The notes: generated from the sequence alone by a model not told the origin. A stretch of DNA of 24,875 nucleotides from CAYJAZ01 sp964370095 (GCA_964370095.1 CAYJHJ010000030.1:1-24875); one strand, 5' to 3'. Shown: positions 1 to 7,313, counted from the stretch's first letter. Numbers and translations are program-made.

Positions 1-184
1 AAAAGCTACATCGCTCGCATGCCTGTTGCTGTTGCTTTTGACATTATTTATAAAGATTTTGGCTTTCAGCACAAAATCCTCACTCACAAGAAACGTCGTT
101 CTTGTTTCGTTCGCTAAAGATTTGTTCGTTAGAACTCACTTCTTCAAAAGCTACATCGCTCGCATGCCTGTTGCTGTTGCTTTT
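1..184. repeat. Tandem repeat, 145 bp period (A-B-A) at the window edge
   Basis: Bases 1-39 and 146-184 are identical (39 bp, beginning AAAAGCTACATCGCTCGCAT). They flank a spacer that contains a ~90 bp dispersed repeat at 52-141. The 39-mer has short inverted ends (AAAAGC / GCTTTT). The array probably continues to the left of the window. The right-hand 39-mer lies inside the 3' end of the YkgJ-family gene and supplies its last codons and its stop. The identity is read directly from the sequence. The biological nature of the repeat is not known to me. Confidence 0.9.
52..141 (+). repeat. Dispersed ~90 bp hairpin repeat, copy 1
   Basis: This stretch runs from AAAGATTTTGGC to ACTCACTT and closely matches 13118-13211 and 20293-20382, all in the same orientation. 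It can fold into two hairpins. In the first (55-78), GATTTTG pairs with CAAAATC, GCT pairs with AGC, and TTC is the loop. The second (about 94-111) pairs CAAGAA with TTCTTG. In the other two copies a G-C pair of the second stem is replaced by A-T, which keeps the stem. Confidence 0.8.
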
Positions 185-843
185 TCAGATTTAATTCCAA
201 GCCAGTTGTGGTCGATAGGGTGGAGGATAGCCGATGAAAGCGGAATATAAACCTTATATAATTCGTGATAGGAAGAACCTAAATCTCTTTGTAGTTGAAG
301 AGAGATTTCTGAAAGCTTATCCTGAAATTTTGATATAAAAACAGTAGGGTAAGATTTTGATGCTTCAAAATCTGTTTCAGCACAAACATGAACTTTAGCA
401 TTGATAACAGCAGGAATTCCATAAAGCCTACAAGTAATCGGCCTGTCTTCATACAAAAGGCAAGAATCTTCAGGGCCAAGCAAAGGACAACGAAGCTGTA
501 ATTTAGAGGCTTTTTGTAAAATTGCAGCTTGTGTATAGCCTTCTTTACTGAGTTCATAATATTTTCTTTTTTCTCTTATCAAAGTTTTTTCTATTTGCAT
601 TGCAGCATTTGCAATACTTGAACGAAAACCGCCATAAGGAATTTTCTTTTTAAAAGCATTTTGAAGAGATATGGCCTCAACCAAGGATAAATCAAAAGGG
701 GCATGACAACATGAAATACACCCATCATGGCATTTTACTTCACTTGGATATTGCTCAGCAACCTTTTTAAAGGTGCCTTCTGCCAAGTCAACAAGTTTTT
801 GATATTCCTCTAAAGCCTTATCTATGGCTTCTTGCATTTTCAT
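151..843 (-). CDS. YkgJ-family cysteine-cluster protein
   Basis: A 230-residue protein of the YkgJ / putative zinc- or iron-chelating CxxCxxCC family. Molecular function is not established for the family; metal binding through the cysteines is the usual prediction. The visible cluster is C38 and C42 followed by C45-C46 (CHDGCISCC). A second cysteine group lies in RCPLL...SCLLYEDRPITCRLYG, the typical second half of this domain. The start at 843 has AAAGGA eight bases upstream. The gene lies 12 bp after fmt and is probably co-transcribed with it. The last ten residues (KATATGMRAM) and the stop codon are encoded by the 39 bp repeat at 146-184. The natural C-terminus was therefore probably replaced by repeat sequence. 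The family call is firm and the role is unknown. Confidence 0.85.
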   Translation of the reverse strand: MKMQEAIDKALEEYQKLVDLAEGTFKKVAEQYPSEVKCHDGCISCCHAPFDLSLVEAISLQNAFKKKIPYGGFRSSIANAAMQIEKTLIREKRKYYELSKEGYTQAAILQKASKLQLRCPLLGPEDSCLLYEDRPITCRLYGIPAVINAKVHVCAETDFEASKSYPTVFISKFQDKLSEISLQLQRDLGSSYHELYKVYIPLSSAILHPIDHNWLGIKSEKATATGMRAM

Positions 844-855
844 TTTTATAGTCCT

Positions 856-1794
856 TTATAAATAGCCATTGGCAAAATCTTTAATATTCATTGCATTTTT
901 GCCTATAGGTTTGATTTTTTTTATTGCGTATGCCTTATCTTTATCAAGAGTTTTAATGAGGATATAATCATTATTCACTTCAAGTACAGAGCCTATTTTT
1001 GAATTATTTTTATCTGTAAATTCTAAGACTTCGCCTTCTAGAATTTGAACAGTCAATTCGGCATCTTTTTTTGTTGAAAGAAGGGTTCTTGGAGTGATGA
1101 GGGCACGCACTTTCCTATCTATCTCACAAGCCGTCATATTCCAATCAAAGGTATATTCTTCTTTCAATATTTTTTGTGCATAGGTGGCTTTTTCATGATT
1201 CTGCACAATAAAAGCTGCCCTTTGCTCAAAAATTTGCTTTAAAGCTGAAATCATAAGTTTTGAACCCGCATCTGCAAGTGCATCAAGAAGAGTTATTGAA
1301 GTATCATTCTTAACAATAGGTATTGCTTTTTGAATAAGCATATCACCTGTATCAAGCCCTTTTTCCATACGCATAATTGTGATGCCTGTTTGCCTGTCGC
1401 CTGCCAAAATGCCACGCTGAACAGGGGCTGCCCCCCTCCATTGTGGCAATAAAGAAGCATGTATATTATAAGGGCCAAATTTTGGAATAGATAAAACATT
1501 TTCAGGCAAAATAAGTCCGTAAGCTGCAACAATAAGAACATCAGGCTCTAAAGAAGCCAAAATATCAACATCTTCTTGATTTTTAAAATTTAAAGGCTGA
1601 AAAACTGCAAGTTTAAGCTCTTCTGCCTTTTGTTTCACAGGCGGTGCTTGAAGCTTTTTCCCCCTGCCTGCCGGCTTATCGGGCTGGCAATACACGCCAA
1701 CAATCTTTGCTTGAATTTCAAATGATTGTTTTTCGATATATTCCAAAATTTGGGCTGCAAAATCAGGCGTGCCCATAAAGACAATTTTTTTCAT
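856..1794 (-). CDS. fmt: Methionyl-tRNA formyltransferase
   Basis: Transfers a formyl group from 10-formyltetrahydrofolate to the amino group of Met-tRNA(fMet) for translation initiation in the cytoplasm. The 312-residue length is normal. The N-terminal Rossmann domain opens MKKIVFMGTPDFAA. The family signature SLLPQWRGAAPVQ sits at about 114-126, and the catalytic triad is visible as N110, H112 and D148 (GLDTGD). The C-terminal OB-like tRNA-binding domain follows from about residue 205. The gene lies 23 bp after the small secreted-protein gene and 12 bp before the YkgJ-family gene, so the three look like one operon. The usual partner def (peptide deformylase) is not adjacent here. Confidence 0.97.
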   Translation of the reverse strand: MKKIVFMGTPDFAAQILEYIEKQSFEIQAKIVGVYCQPDKPAGRGKKLQAPPVKQKAEELKLAVFQPLNFKNQEDVDILASLEPDVLIVAAYGLILPENVLSIPKFGPYNIHASLLPQWRGAAPVQRGILAGDRQTGITIMRMEKGLDTGDMLIQKAIPIVKNDTSITLLDALADAGSKLMISALKQIFEQRAAFIVQNHEKATYAQKILKEEYTFDWNMTACEIDRKVRALITPRTLLSTKKDAELTVQILEGEVLEFTDKNNSKIGSVLEVNNDYILIKTLDKDKAYAIKKIKPIGKNAMNIKDFANGYL

Positions 1795-1817
1795 AAATTA
1801 ATTTAAACCTATAAACT

Positions 1818-2225
1818 CTAATCAAACATAGAAGTAGATACATTATTTATTTTTGCAATAAAAACTTCTACATTTTTATGCTCAAACTTCATGCAATATT
1901 GCTCTGCCAAAGTGCTTACTTTTTCTTCCATTTCAGCAGAATCTCCAATAATTTCAACTATTGTTGTGTTTTCGCGAAACACGCTTTCGTCATTAAATCT
2001 ATGCCCTTTACTGTCAATTGCAGTTATTCCCGATATATTGGTGTTTTTAAAAGCAGAATTAAGAAAATTATAAAATTCAATCATTGTGACGGAATTCCCT
2101 TCAGCTCCACGCCCAAAATGCAATAAATAAAGGGTTTGGTTTTCAGCATCAACTCTTTGTGCTTTAGCAGAATCTATACTTGCCATGGCAAAAATAAATA
2201 AAAAAAGAATTAAAATTTTTTTCAT
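1818..2225 (-). CDS. Small secreted protein, possibly DUF3574-like
   Basis: A 135-residue protein with a clear Sec signal peptide (MKKILILFLFIFAMASIDSAKA, cleavage near residue 22, no lipobox cysteine), so it should be exported. The mature part contains LYLLHFGRG, a central segment GITAIDSKGHRFNDES and IVEIIGDSAE. This order (FG-G start, 'G-T--D--G-' centre, hydrophobic strand after E-T) is reminiscent of the DUF3574 family. That assignment is by eye and uncertain, and no function is proposed. The start has GAGG upstream. A sigma-70 promoter at 2274-2302 precedes it, making it the first gene of the operon with fmt. Confidence 0.75.
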   Translation of the reverse strand: MKKILILFLFIFAMASIDSAKAQRVDAENQTLYLLHFGRGAEGNSVTMIEFYNFLNSAFKNTNISGITAIDSKGHRFNDESVFRENTTIVEIIGDSAEMEEKVSTLAEQYCMKFEHKNVEVFIAKINNVSTSMFD

Positions 2226-2273
2226 AATAAAACCTCATAAAATTAAAAGAGTTTTCTTTATTGACAATTTGAT

Positions 2274-2302
2274 AATTTACAACCTATGGCTCTTCTTGTC
2301 AA
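2274..2302 (-). promoter_or_regulatory. Sigma-70 promoter for the secreted protein-fmt-ykgJ operon
   Basis: On the minus strand, TTGACA (2302-2297) is followed by a 17 bp spacer and TAAATT (2279-2274). A start of transcription near 2267 would give a leader of about 40 nt before the start codon at 2225. The -35 is perfect and the spacing is ideal. The call is inferred from sequence only. Confidence 0.7.
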
Positions 2303-2363
2303 CAAAGCCTCATTATGCTTAAAATTTATAGCTTAATAAATTATTTTCATCAAACATCTTATT

Positions 2364-3281
2364 TCAAGAATTAATTGCATTTTGTAATAAAATTTCAAGC
2401 AATTCACCAAACGAGATGCCTACAGTTTTTGCGGCAAGGGGCACAAGGCTTGTGGCTGTCATTCCCGGCAAAGTATTTGTTTCAAGCATAAAAAGCTCAT
2501 TATCTTTTGTAAGAATAAAATCCGATCGACTATAACACCTTAGTCCAAGTGCTTTATGTGCTTTCAAAGCTTGTTCTTGAATTTCTTTTGTCAAATCTTC
2601 TGAAATAGGAGCAGGGCAAATTTCTTCGGCTCCGCCTTGTTCGGCATATTTATTTTTAAAGTCAAAAAAAGTATCGCCTTTAGGCTTTATCATAATAGGC
2701 GGAAGTGCCATAAGTTCATTATCTTTTTCAAGCACAGGGCAGGTAAGTTCAACACCGTCTATCATTGGTTCAACAATCACTTGTAAATTTTCATCGAACA
2801 AAATAGCAAGCTCTCTATGCAATTCTTCAAAGGAATGAATTTTTGCAGTGCCTATGCTTGAACCACCGGTAACTGACTTGATGAATAGGGGATACTCAAA
2901 ATTTGGCTGCCAATCTTTTTTAGGCTTTATGGGTAAAAAATGCCAATCAGCGGTTTTTATGCCCACTTCTCTATAAATTTGTTTTGCTGCCGCTTTATGC
3001 AAAGCTAAAAGTGAAGATTTTGCATCACCACCTTGAAATTTACAATGAGCCTGCTCTAATAAAGCTTGAATAAGCCCATCTTCACCGGGTGAACCGTGCA
3101 AATTGATGAAGGAAACATCATGCTCTTTGGCAAGCTTGACTAAATTATCAAATTCAAAAGAAGGGTCGCACAAAGTTACAGTGTGCCCACGCTCTTCAAG
3201 AGTTTCTTTTATTGATTTTGCCCCTTTAAGTGAAACTTCACGCTCCGGGGACCAAGACCCCGCTATCAATAGTACACGCAT
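2364..3281 (-). CDS. ddl: D-alanine--D-alanine ligase
   Basis: An ATP-grasp enzyme that joins two D-alanines to make the dipeptide for peptidoglycan precursors, in the cytoplasm. The 305-residue length is typical of the short Ddl class. E15 and S17 (SPEREVSL) match the N-terminal active-site motif. LHGSPGEDG is at 61-69. The loop with VTGGSSIGTAKI and the C-terminal metal/ATP motif FMLETNTLPGMT are present. The start ATG at 3281 lies inside the end of the upstream HD gene, a 44 bp overlap in a different frame, with GGAG ten bases upstream. Translational coupling is likely. It is the last gene of the aminotransferase-HD-ddl operon. Confidence 0.96.
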   Translation of the reverse strand: MRVLLIAGSWSPEREVSLKGAKSIKETLEERGHTVTLCDPSFEFDNLVKLAKEHDVSFINLHGSPGEDGLIQALLEQAHCKFQGGDAKSSLLALHKAAAKQIYREVGIKTADWHFLPIKPKKDWQPNFEYPLFIKSVTGGSSIGTAKIHSFEELHRELAILFDENLQVIVEPMIDGVELTCPVLEKDNELMALPPIMIKPKGDTFFDFKNKYAEQGGAEEICPAPISEDLTKEIQEQALKAHKALGLRCYSRSDFILTKDNELFMLETNTLPGMTATSLVPLAAKTVGISFGELLEILLQNAINS

Positions 3282-3873
3282 TGAGATTAAACTCCAATTT
3301 TCTTGAAAGAATTTCTTCCGTTTTTTGTGCTTGAATATAATTTAATTGTATATGATCTTTTATGATTTGTGTTTTACCATAACGAGCATGCAAATCATCA
3401 AATCGCTTTTTTAGGCTAACTTGTTCTGTATGCTGAATTCTTTTATCAGAATAGGCAATAAGTATAGGCACATGAAATATCATTTTTTCAAGTTCAAGCA
3501 CACCTTCTTTTTCCCATGGCCAAATAACGTGATGGTAAACACAAGAGGCAAGATAGGGGCTTTGTGTTTCAACCCTTACGATGCTTGCACCTAAAAGTTG
3601 ATGATTTCCACCATATTTTATTGTCCATGTTTTAGCAATATCATGCAAAAGCCCAGCAATATACGCCACTTCAATATTCACGGCATCAGTATATTTCTCA
3701 TTAATTTTTATTGCTAAAGCCCTAGCAAACTGTGCTACAAGCATGGAATGTTCTTTAATATTCTCTAACATTTCATACTTTTCCCATAATGCAAAACATT
3801 CATCTTCTGTAGGAAGATTGCCAATTTCATATACACAGGGAAATTGCGGATAATTATTATCAAAAAGGCTCAT
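3238..3873 (-). CDS. HD-domain phosphohydrolase-like protein
   Basis: A 211-residue soluble protein with an HD metal-dependent hydrolase domain. H42 (EHS), H77-D78 (LLHDIAK), H91 (GNHQLLGA) and the distal AYSDKR aspartate follow the HD metal-ligand order. Members cleave phosphate esters of nucleotides or act on tRNA ends, but the substrate cannot be told from this sequence. The gene starts 12 bp after the aminotransferase and overlaps ddl by 44 bp. Its last 14 or so residues (ending ACTIDSGVLVPGA) are therefore read from DNA that also encodes the start of Ddl. The domain call is firm and the physiological role is not. Confidence 0.88.
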   Translation of the reverse strand: MSLFDNNYPQFPCVYEIGNLPTEDECFALWEKYEMLENIKEHSMLVAQFARALAIKINEKYTDAVNIEVAYIAGLLHDIAKTWTIKYGGNHQLLGASIVRVETQSPYLASCVYHHVIWPWEKEGVLELEKMIFHVPILIAYSDKRIQHTEQVSLKKRFDDLHARYGKTQIIKDHIQLNYIQAQKTEEILSRKLEFNLNACTIDSGVLVPGA

Positions 3874-3885
3874 AAATTGCTCTTC

Positions 3886-4977
3886 TTATTTAAAAACCTC
3901 TTCAATAATTTCTAAGGCTTTGTTAACATATTCTTTATTTGCCTGAGAGCCCATATGCCCTATTCTAAAAACTTTATTTTCAAGTGCGGCCAAACTTCCA
4001 CCCAAGAAAAGACCTTTTTGTGCCATTGCTTCCTGCTTTTCTTTCCAAACAGCATTTTGTGGCACGCACACAGCCGTTACGGTTGGTGAAGGAATTGAGT
4101 TTTTTTCAACATAAAGCTCTAAACCTATTCTCTTTATGCCTTCACGATACATATTTGCCACTTCTTCTTGCCTTTTAAATACTGCTTCAAAGCCTTCATC
4201 TTCAAAAGCTTTAATAACGGCAGCAAGAGCAAAAATTCCGTTTGTATGTGGAGTGTAGGGGAATTTTGTAGGTTCTGAGACTATAGCCATATATGGCTTA
4301 AGTGCATCATAACCAATATAGTTAACTTTGTCTATAAAATTCCAAGCTGTTTGGCTTATAGCCATAATAGTCAAATCAGAGGGGCAAGAAAAACATTTTT
4401 GAGAGCCACCTATTAAAATATCTACATAAGCATCATCAGCATAAATTGGCACACCGCCCATGCTTGAAACTGCGTCAACAACAAAAAGTGGAACATTTTT
4501 CTTCTTTTTTAAAGCACCAAGCCCCTCAAGGGGGTTAAGCGTTCCTGAAGGGGTTTCACAATGCACAAGCGTGATCATTGTTGGCTGAAATTCATCTATT
4601 GCTTTTTCTATTTCTAAAAGCTCATTTTCGCCTATAGTTGTATTGTAAGGAAAGGAAACAAGGCGTGCTTCAATATCAAAGCATTTTGCCATATCGGCAA
4701 AACCGTCGCCAAAAACACCTGTTCCAACAGCGAGAACTTTATCTTTCTTCGTTAATGTGGATCTTAATGCTGTCCACAAGCCTTGAATTGCCTCACCTGT
4801 CAAAATAACGACATCATTTTCTGTGTGGCACATTTCTTTTATTGATTTGCAAATATATTGATAAGCATCTACATATTCACTGCTGTATCGCCCCGGCATA
4901 TAATCTTTTGCCAAAGCCTCTAATGCTTTTTTATGAACACTTGATGGCCCGGGGTAAAGAGGAAGTTCTATATACAT
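3886..4977 (-). CDS. Class V PLP aminotransferase, serine-pyruvate / alanine-glyoxylate type
   Basis: A PLP-dependent fold type I enzyme of the aminotransferase class V family, close in layout to alanine-glyoxylate, serine-pyruvate and PucG-type enzymes. The 363-residue length is normal. It begins with the family N-terminus LPLYPGPSSV. It has VVDAVSSMGG with the PLP-binding D168, and the Schiff-base lysine K194 in GGSQKCFSCP. HCETPSGTLNP at 139-149 is the usual substrate/PLP-side motif. The likely reaction is transamination between a small amino acid (Ser, Ala or Gly) and glyoxylate or pyruvate. The exact substrate is an inference. It is the first gene of a three-gene operon with the HD protein and ddl. 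No purine catabolism genes are nearby, so PucG itself is not supported. Confidence 0.88.
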   Translation of the reverse strand: MYIELPLYPGPSSVHKKALEALAKDYMPGRYSSEYVDAYQYICKSIKEMCHTENDVVILTGEAIQGLWTALRSTLTKKDKVLAVGTGVFGDGFADMAKCFDIEARLVSFPYNTTIGENELLEIEKAIDEFQPTMITLVHCETPSGTLNPLEGLGALKKKKNVPLFVVDAVSSMGGVPIYADDAYVDILIGGSQKCFSCPSDLTIMAISQTAWNFIDKVNYIGYDALKPYMAIVSEPTKFPYTPHTNGIFALAAVIKAFEDEGFEAVFKRQEEVANMYREGIKRIGLELYVEKNSIPSPTVTAVCVPQNAVWKEKQEAMAQKGLFLGGSLAALENKVFRIGHMGSQANKEYVNKALEIIEEVFK

Positions 4978-5140
4978 ATTTTCTCACTTTACTTTCCTTT
5001 ATATTAGAAAAGCTTATATTATTTTTTGTGAAAAAACTATAGAGCTATTTTTTTCTATTTGCAATCTTTTTTTAATATAGAACCATAAAAAGATAAATCC
5101 TATATTAGCTTTTAGAGAAAATATTTCATACCCAAAATTA

Positions 5141-5182
5141 AAAGTATTCCGGTACTAATTCCAGCTGATACCGGAATACTTT
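5141..5182 (-). terminator. Intrinsic terminator of the TPR gene
   Basis: A perfect 14 bp stem, AAAGTATTCCGGTA paired with TACCGGAATACTTT, encloses a 14 nt loop. On the minus strand it lies 42 bp after the TPR stop and is followed by CTTTAATTTTGG. This is a strong hairpin with a moderately T-rich tail. It probably insulates the TPR gene from the aminotransferase operon. In the rest of the 4978-5223 gap I see only weak candidates for the promoter of that operon. Confidence 0.8.
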
Positions 5183-5223
5183 GGAGGGCTAACCTGCCAA
5201 AAAGACGAGTTAACAAATATTTT

Positions 5224-5796
5224 CTATGCAGCCAAACTTTGAACGTGTTTCAAAAGTTCGCTGGCTTCTAAATTTTCAGGTTCTTTTGACAAAGCTTCTT
5301 GAAGAAGAGTTGTAGCTTCTTGATGTCTATCTAAACTGATAAAGCAACCCGCTAAAGTAATGCGTGTATTTTCTTTTTCATCATGCATTACGCCACGTTC
5401 AAGAAATGGAATGATTTCTTCAACTTTATTTGTCATATACGCTAAACGTACAAGGCAAGATAAAGCAACCATGTTGCCGGCATTGATCATAAGAGCTTCT
5501 TGAAATTTTTCGTAAGATTCTTCTATTTTGCCTTTTTCCATATAAACCAAGCCAATGCCTGTAATTGGTTTATCGTTTTCTTTGTCAACTGAATATGCTT
5601 TTTTATAAAAAACTAAAGCATCATCATAATTATTGCGTTGTATAGCAATAGTTGCCAAACCTAAAAAAGGTGCTGAAAGTTTGTTGTTTGATTCAAGAGC
5701 TTTTGTATAGTATGACTCTGATTTTTCAAGTTCACCCATAAATAAATAACATTCGCCTAATTCTTTGTTGATTTCATAATCTAAATGACTACTCAT
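5224..5796 (-). CDS. TPR-repeat protein
   Basis: A 190-residue soluble protein made almost wholly of tetratricopeptide repeats. About five helix pairs are visible, for example GECYLFMGELEKSESYYTKA, ATIAIQRNNYDDALVFYKKA and GLVYMEKGKIEESYEKFQEA, ending near LLQEALSKEPENLEASELL. Such proteins are protein-protein interaction scaffolds, and the partner is not visible here. I chose ATG 5796, because GGAGG lies nine bases before it; a longer reading from TTG at 5811 would place the ribosome site inside the gene. It is monocistronic, with its own terminator and a sigma-54-like promoter (5854-5869). A sigma-54-regulated role, such as motility or stress, is therefore possible but unproven. Confidence 0.88.
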   Translation of the reverse strand: MSSHLDYEINKELGECYLFMGELEKSESYYTKALESNNKLSAPFLGLATIAIQRNNYDDALVFYKKAYSVDKENDKPITGIGLVYMEKGKIEESYEKFQEALMINAGNMVALSCLVRLAYMTNKVEEIIPFLERGVMHDEKENTRITLAGCFISLDRHQEATTLLQEALSKEPENLEASELLKHVQSLAA

Positions 5797-5821
5797 AGTT
5801 GTTCCCTCCAAGGAAATTTTT

Positions 5822-5843
5822 TATCGAACAGCTAGTTTCGATA
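5822..5843. promoter_or_regulatory. Dyad at the predicted 5' end of the TPR transcript
   Basis: TATCGAA and TTCGATA form a 7 bp inverted repeat around CAGCTAGT. It lies just downstream of the sigma-54-like element and about 13 bp upstream of the GGAGG of the TPR gene. It could be an operator or a 5' leader hairpin. The sequence alone does not distinguish these. Confidence 0.45.
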
Positions 5844-5853
5844 GTTTCCTTTA

Positions 5854-5869
5854 AGCAAAGGCTATGCCA
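5854..5869 (-). promoter_or_regulatory. Candidate sigma-54 promoter of the TPR gene
   Basis: The minus strand reads TGGCATAGCCTTTGCT. The -24 GG and -12 GC are at the correct 12 bp register, and only one base of the TGGCAC core differs. Transcription would start near 5843, about 47 nt before the TPR ATG. The rest of the 5797-6154 gap (about 360 bp) holds the NUDIX promoter and otherwise AT-rich sequence in which I see no gene. Confidence 0.55.
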
Positions 5870-6082
5870 AAAACAAAAAATTCTATAATTTTGAAATGTT
5901 ACAAATATAAGACTGTGCAAGGCCTATTATTTCTCTCCTCTGAATTAGGAAATTTTGTGTCAAAAAATCATCAATCGGCTTTCAGTTTAAAGAATAAAGT
6001 GAAAAATTTTCCTAGCAAATTAGGTAAAAACCTTTAAAAAACATTAATTTACACTTTTTTTTGACAAAAACTAAATTTTCTA

Positions 6083-6110
6083 TTAACAATATCTTAACAA
6101 ATACTATAAA
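6083..6110 (+). promoter_or_regulatory. Candidate sigma-70 promoter of the NUDIX gene
   Basis: TTAACA (6083-6088) is followed by a 16 bp spacer and TATAAA (6105-6110). An additional perfect TTGACA at 6061-6066 has no equally good -10 (TAACAA at 17 bp). Transcription near 6117 would leave a leader of about 38 nt to the ATG at 6155. Confidence 0.5.
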
Positions 6111-6154
6111 TATGTATTCACTTAATTATTTTAAAGATTTATGTGAGGTGTTTG

Positions 6155-6631
6155 ATGGAAAATCCTATTCTTTGCCCAAAATGTAATACTGTTGTTCGAA
6201 AGTATCAACAGCCTGCACCAACAACCGATGTTATTATATATGATGAACAAAAGGGTATTGTGCTTATTGAAAGAAAAAATGCACCACTTGGCTATGCCTT
6301 GCCGGGTGGCTTTATTGACATGGGTGAACAAGTTGAAAATGCTGCCATTCGTGAAATGAAAGAAGAAACAAACCTTGATGTTGAGCTTTTGGGTGTTTTA
6401 GGTGTTTATTCAAGGCCAGACCGTGATCCACGCTTTCACACCATGACAACAACTTTTATTGGTAAAGCAAAAGATCCCTCAATGCTAAATGCCGGTGATG
6501 ATGCTGCACATGCTAAATTTTACCCTCTCAATGAAATTCCAAAGCCCCTTTGCTTTGACCATTCAAAAATGATAGATGACTTCTTGGAATATTTAGATAA
6601 TAAGCGTACTTTATGCCCAGTTCAAAATTAA
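6155..6631 (+). CDS. NUDIX hydrolase
   Basis: A 158-residue NUDIX pyrophosphohydrolase that cleaves a nucleoside diphosphate linked to another group. The NUDIX box is complete: G52, E58, R66-E67 and E70-E71 in GGFIDMGEQVENAA/IREMKEETNL. N sits where G is usual near its end. An N-terminal CPKC pair (residues 7-10) looks like half of a zinc ribbon, with no second pair. The ATG at 6155 was chosen because TGAGGTG lies just upstream; an in-frame GTG at 6143 lies within that ribosome site. ADP-ribose or a similar compound is a plausible substrate by family resemblance, but specificity cannot be read off. It stands alone between promoters. Confidence 0.92.
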   Translation: MENPILCPKCNTVVRKYQQPAPTTDVIIYDEQKGIVLIERKNAPLGYALPGGFIDMGEQVENAAIREMKEETNLDVELLGVLGVYSRPDRDPRFHTMTTTFIGKAKDPSMLNAGDDAAHAKFYPLNEIPKPLCFDHSKMIDDFLEYLDNKRTLCPVQN

Positions 6632-6632
6632 T

Positions 6633-6654
6633 CTTTGAAAACTCAAAGCTTTTC
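6633..6654 (+). terminator. Weak hairpin after the NUDIX gene
   Basis: CTTTGA-AAAC-TCAAAG forms a 6 bp stem two bases after the stop codon, followed by CTTTTC. It is short and AT-rich, so termination here is only a possibility. Confidence 0.3.
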
Positions 6655-6742
6655 AAAAGCAGATAAAAATAAATCATTTCAGATAATTACATAAGTTTTT
6701 AGAAATTTGTATATTTTTTCTTTAAAATCTCTAGAAAAACTC

Positions 6743-6771
6743 TTGTGTTTTTTCCAAACTTAAGCTATAAA
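6743..6771 (+). promoter_or_regulatory. Candidate sigma-70 promoter of the unknown gene-ybeY pair
   Basis: TTGTGT is followed by 17 bp and TATAAA. Transcription would start near 6778, giving a leader of about 110 nt. That leader contains a 7 bp inverted repeat GAACAAG-TTTTATA-CTTGTTC at 6815-6835, which could be an operator or a leader hairpin. Confidence 0.5.
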
Positions 6772-6889
6772 GAACTTGAATAAGTTGTATTTTTTTAATA
6801 TTTCCATTTCTTTAGAACAAGTTTTATACTTGTTCATTGAAATGTAAGTAGAAGTTAAACTTAAATTCCTAAAAAATAAGGAAGGAATT

Positions 6890-7312
6890 ATGCCACAGGT
6901 AGCTGCAAGAATTAATGACGATCAAGAAAAATGGTTGAAAGATTATTTCCGTACAAAAAGTGCGGGTGCTGAATTCATCCTTCCATGGGCAGTGGATATA
7001 TTTTTTAGAGCCATCAACTCAGTCAAACAAAGTTTCACCCCGGCTGAGCTTAAAACTATAGTTGAAGTTCACAAAGATCTTCGCCTTTCACCTGAACAAA
7101 CACGCCTTTCATATTTACTTCTTAGAGTAAACGATTATTGCGATATGAACGCAGTCCATGAAAAACATGGAGCAAGCAGGGCAAGCCTTGAAGCAAAATT
7201 AAAAAAATTAGACGACACACAAGCAACGGCTTTAATGATTTGGTCTTCAGCTTTTTGGGTAAGCAAATCATGCACCTCTGAGGATTTAGATCACTATATC
7301 TCTCAATATTAA
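6890..7312 (+). CDS. Conserved-looking hypothetical protein upstream of ybeY
   Basis: I do not recognise this 140-residue protein. It has no signal peptide or membrane segment and appears mainly helical. Visible features include an N-terminal INDDQEKWLKDYFRTKSAG and a tryptophan-containing FILPWAVDIFFRAINSV. A charged, helix-rich middle (LSPEQTRLSYLLLRVNDYC) precedes RASLEAKLKKLDDTQATAL. A strong ribosome site (AAGGAAGG) precedes the ATG. The ybeY start codon follows one base after the stop, so the two are almost certainly translated from one message. That links it loosely to ribosome or rRNA maturation, an inference from position only. Confidence 0.8.
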   Translation: MPQVAARINDDQEKWLKDYFRTKSAGAEFILPWAVDIFFRAINSVKQSFTPAELKTIVEVHKDLRLSPEQTRLSYLLLRVNDYCDMNAVHEKHGASRASLEAKLKKLDDTQATALMIWSSAFWVSKSCTSEDLDHYISQY

Positions 7313-7313
7313 T

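Noticed and set aside
1..184. Possible CRISPR array because of the regularly spaced 39 bp repeat
   Set aside because: Only two copies are seen, the spacer is about 106 bp and is itself a dispersed repeat, and no cas genes are present.
26..250. A 74-codon plus-strand reading frame across the repeat at the window start
   Set aside because: It reads through the dispersed repeat and into the antisense of the YkgJ-family gene, and has no ribosome site. The repeat part is open in the same frame in all three copies (ILAFS-KSSL...AKDLF), but most differences between copies change the amino acid, so selection on a peptide is not supported.
2315..2345. AT-rich inverted repeat after ddl as a terminator
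   Set aside because: AATTTAT/ATAAATT is only 7 bp of A-T pairs without a proper T-run, too weak to call.
3886..4977. Assignment of the aminotransferase as PucG (purine catabolism)
   Set aside because: The protein resembles that group, but no ureide or purine catabolic genes are nearby; the general class V call is safer.
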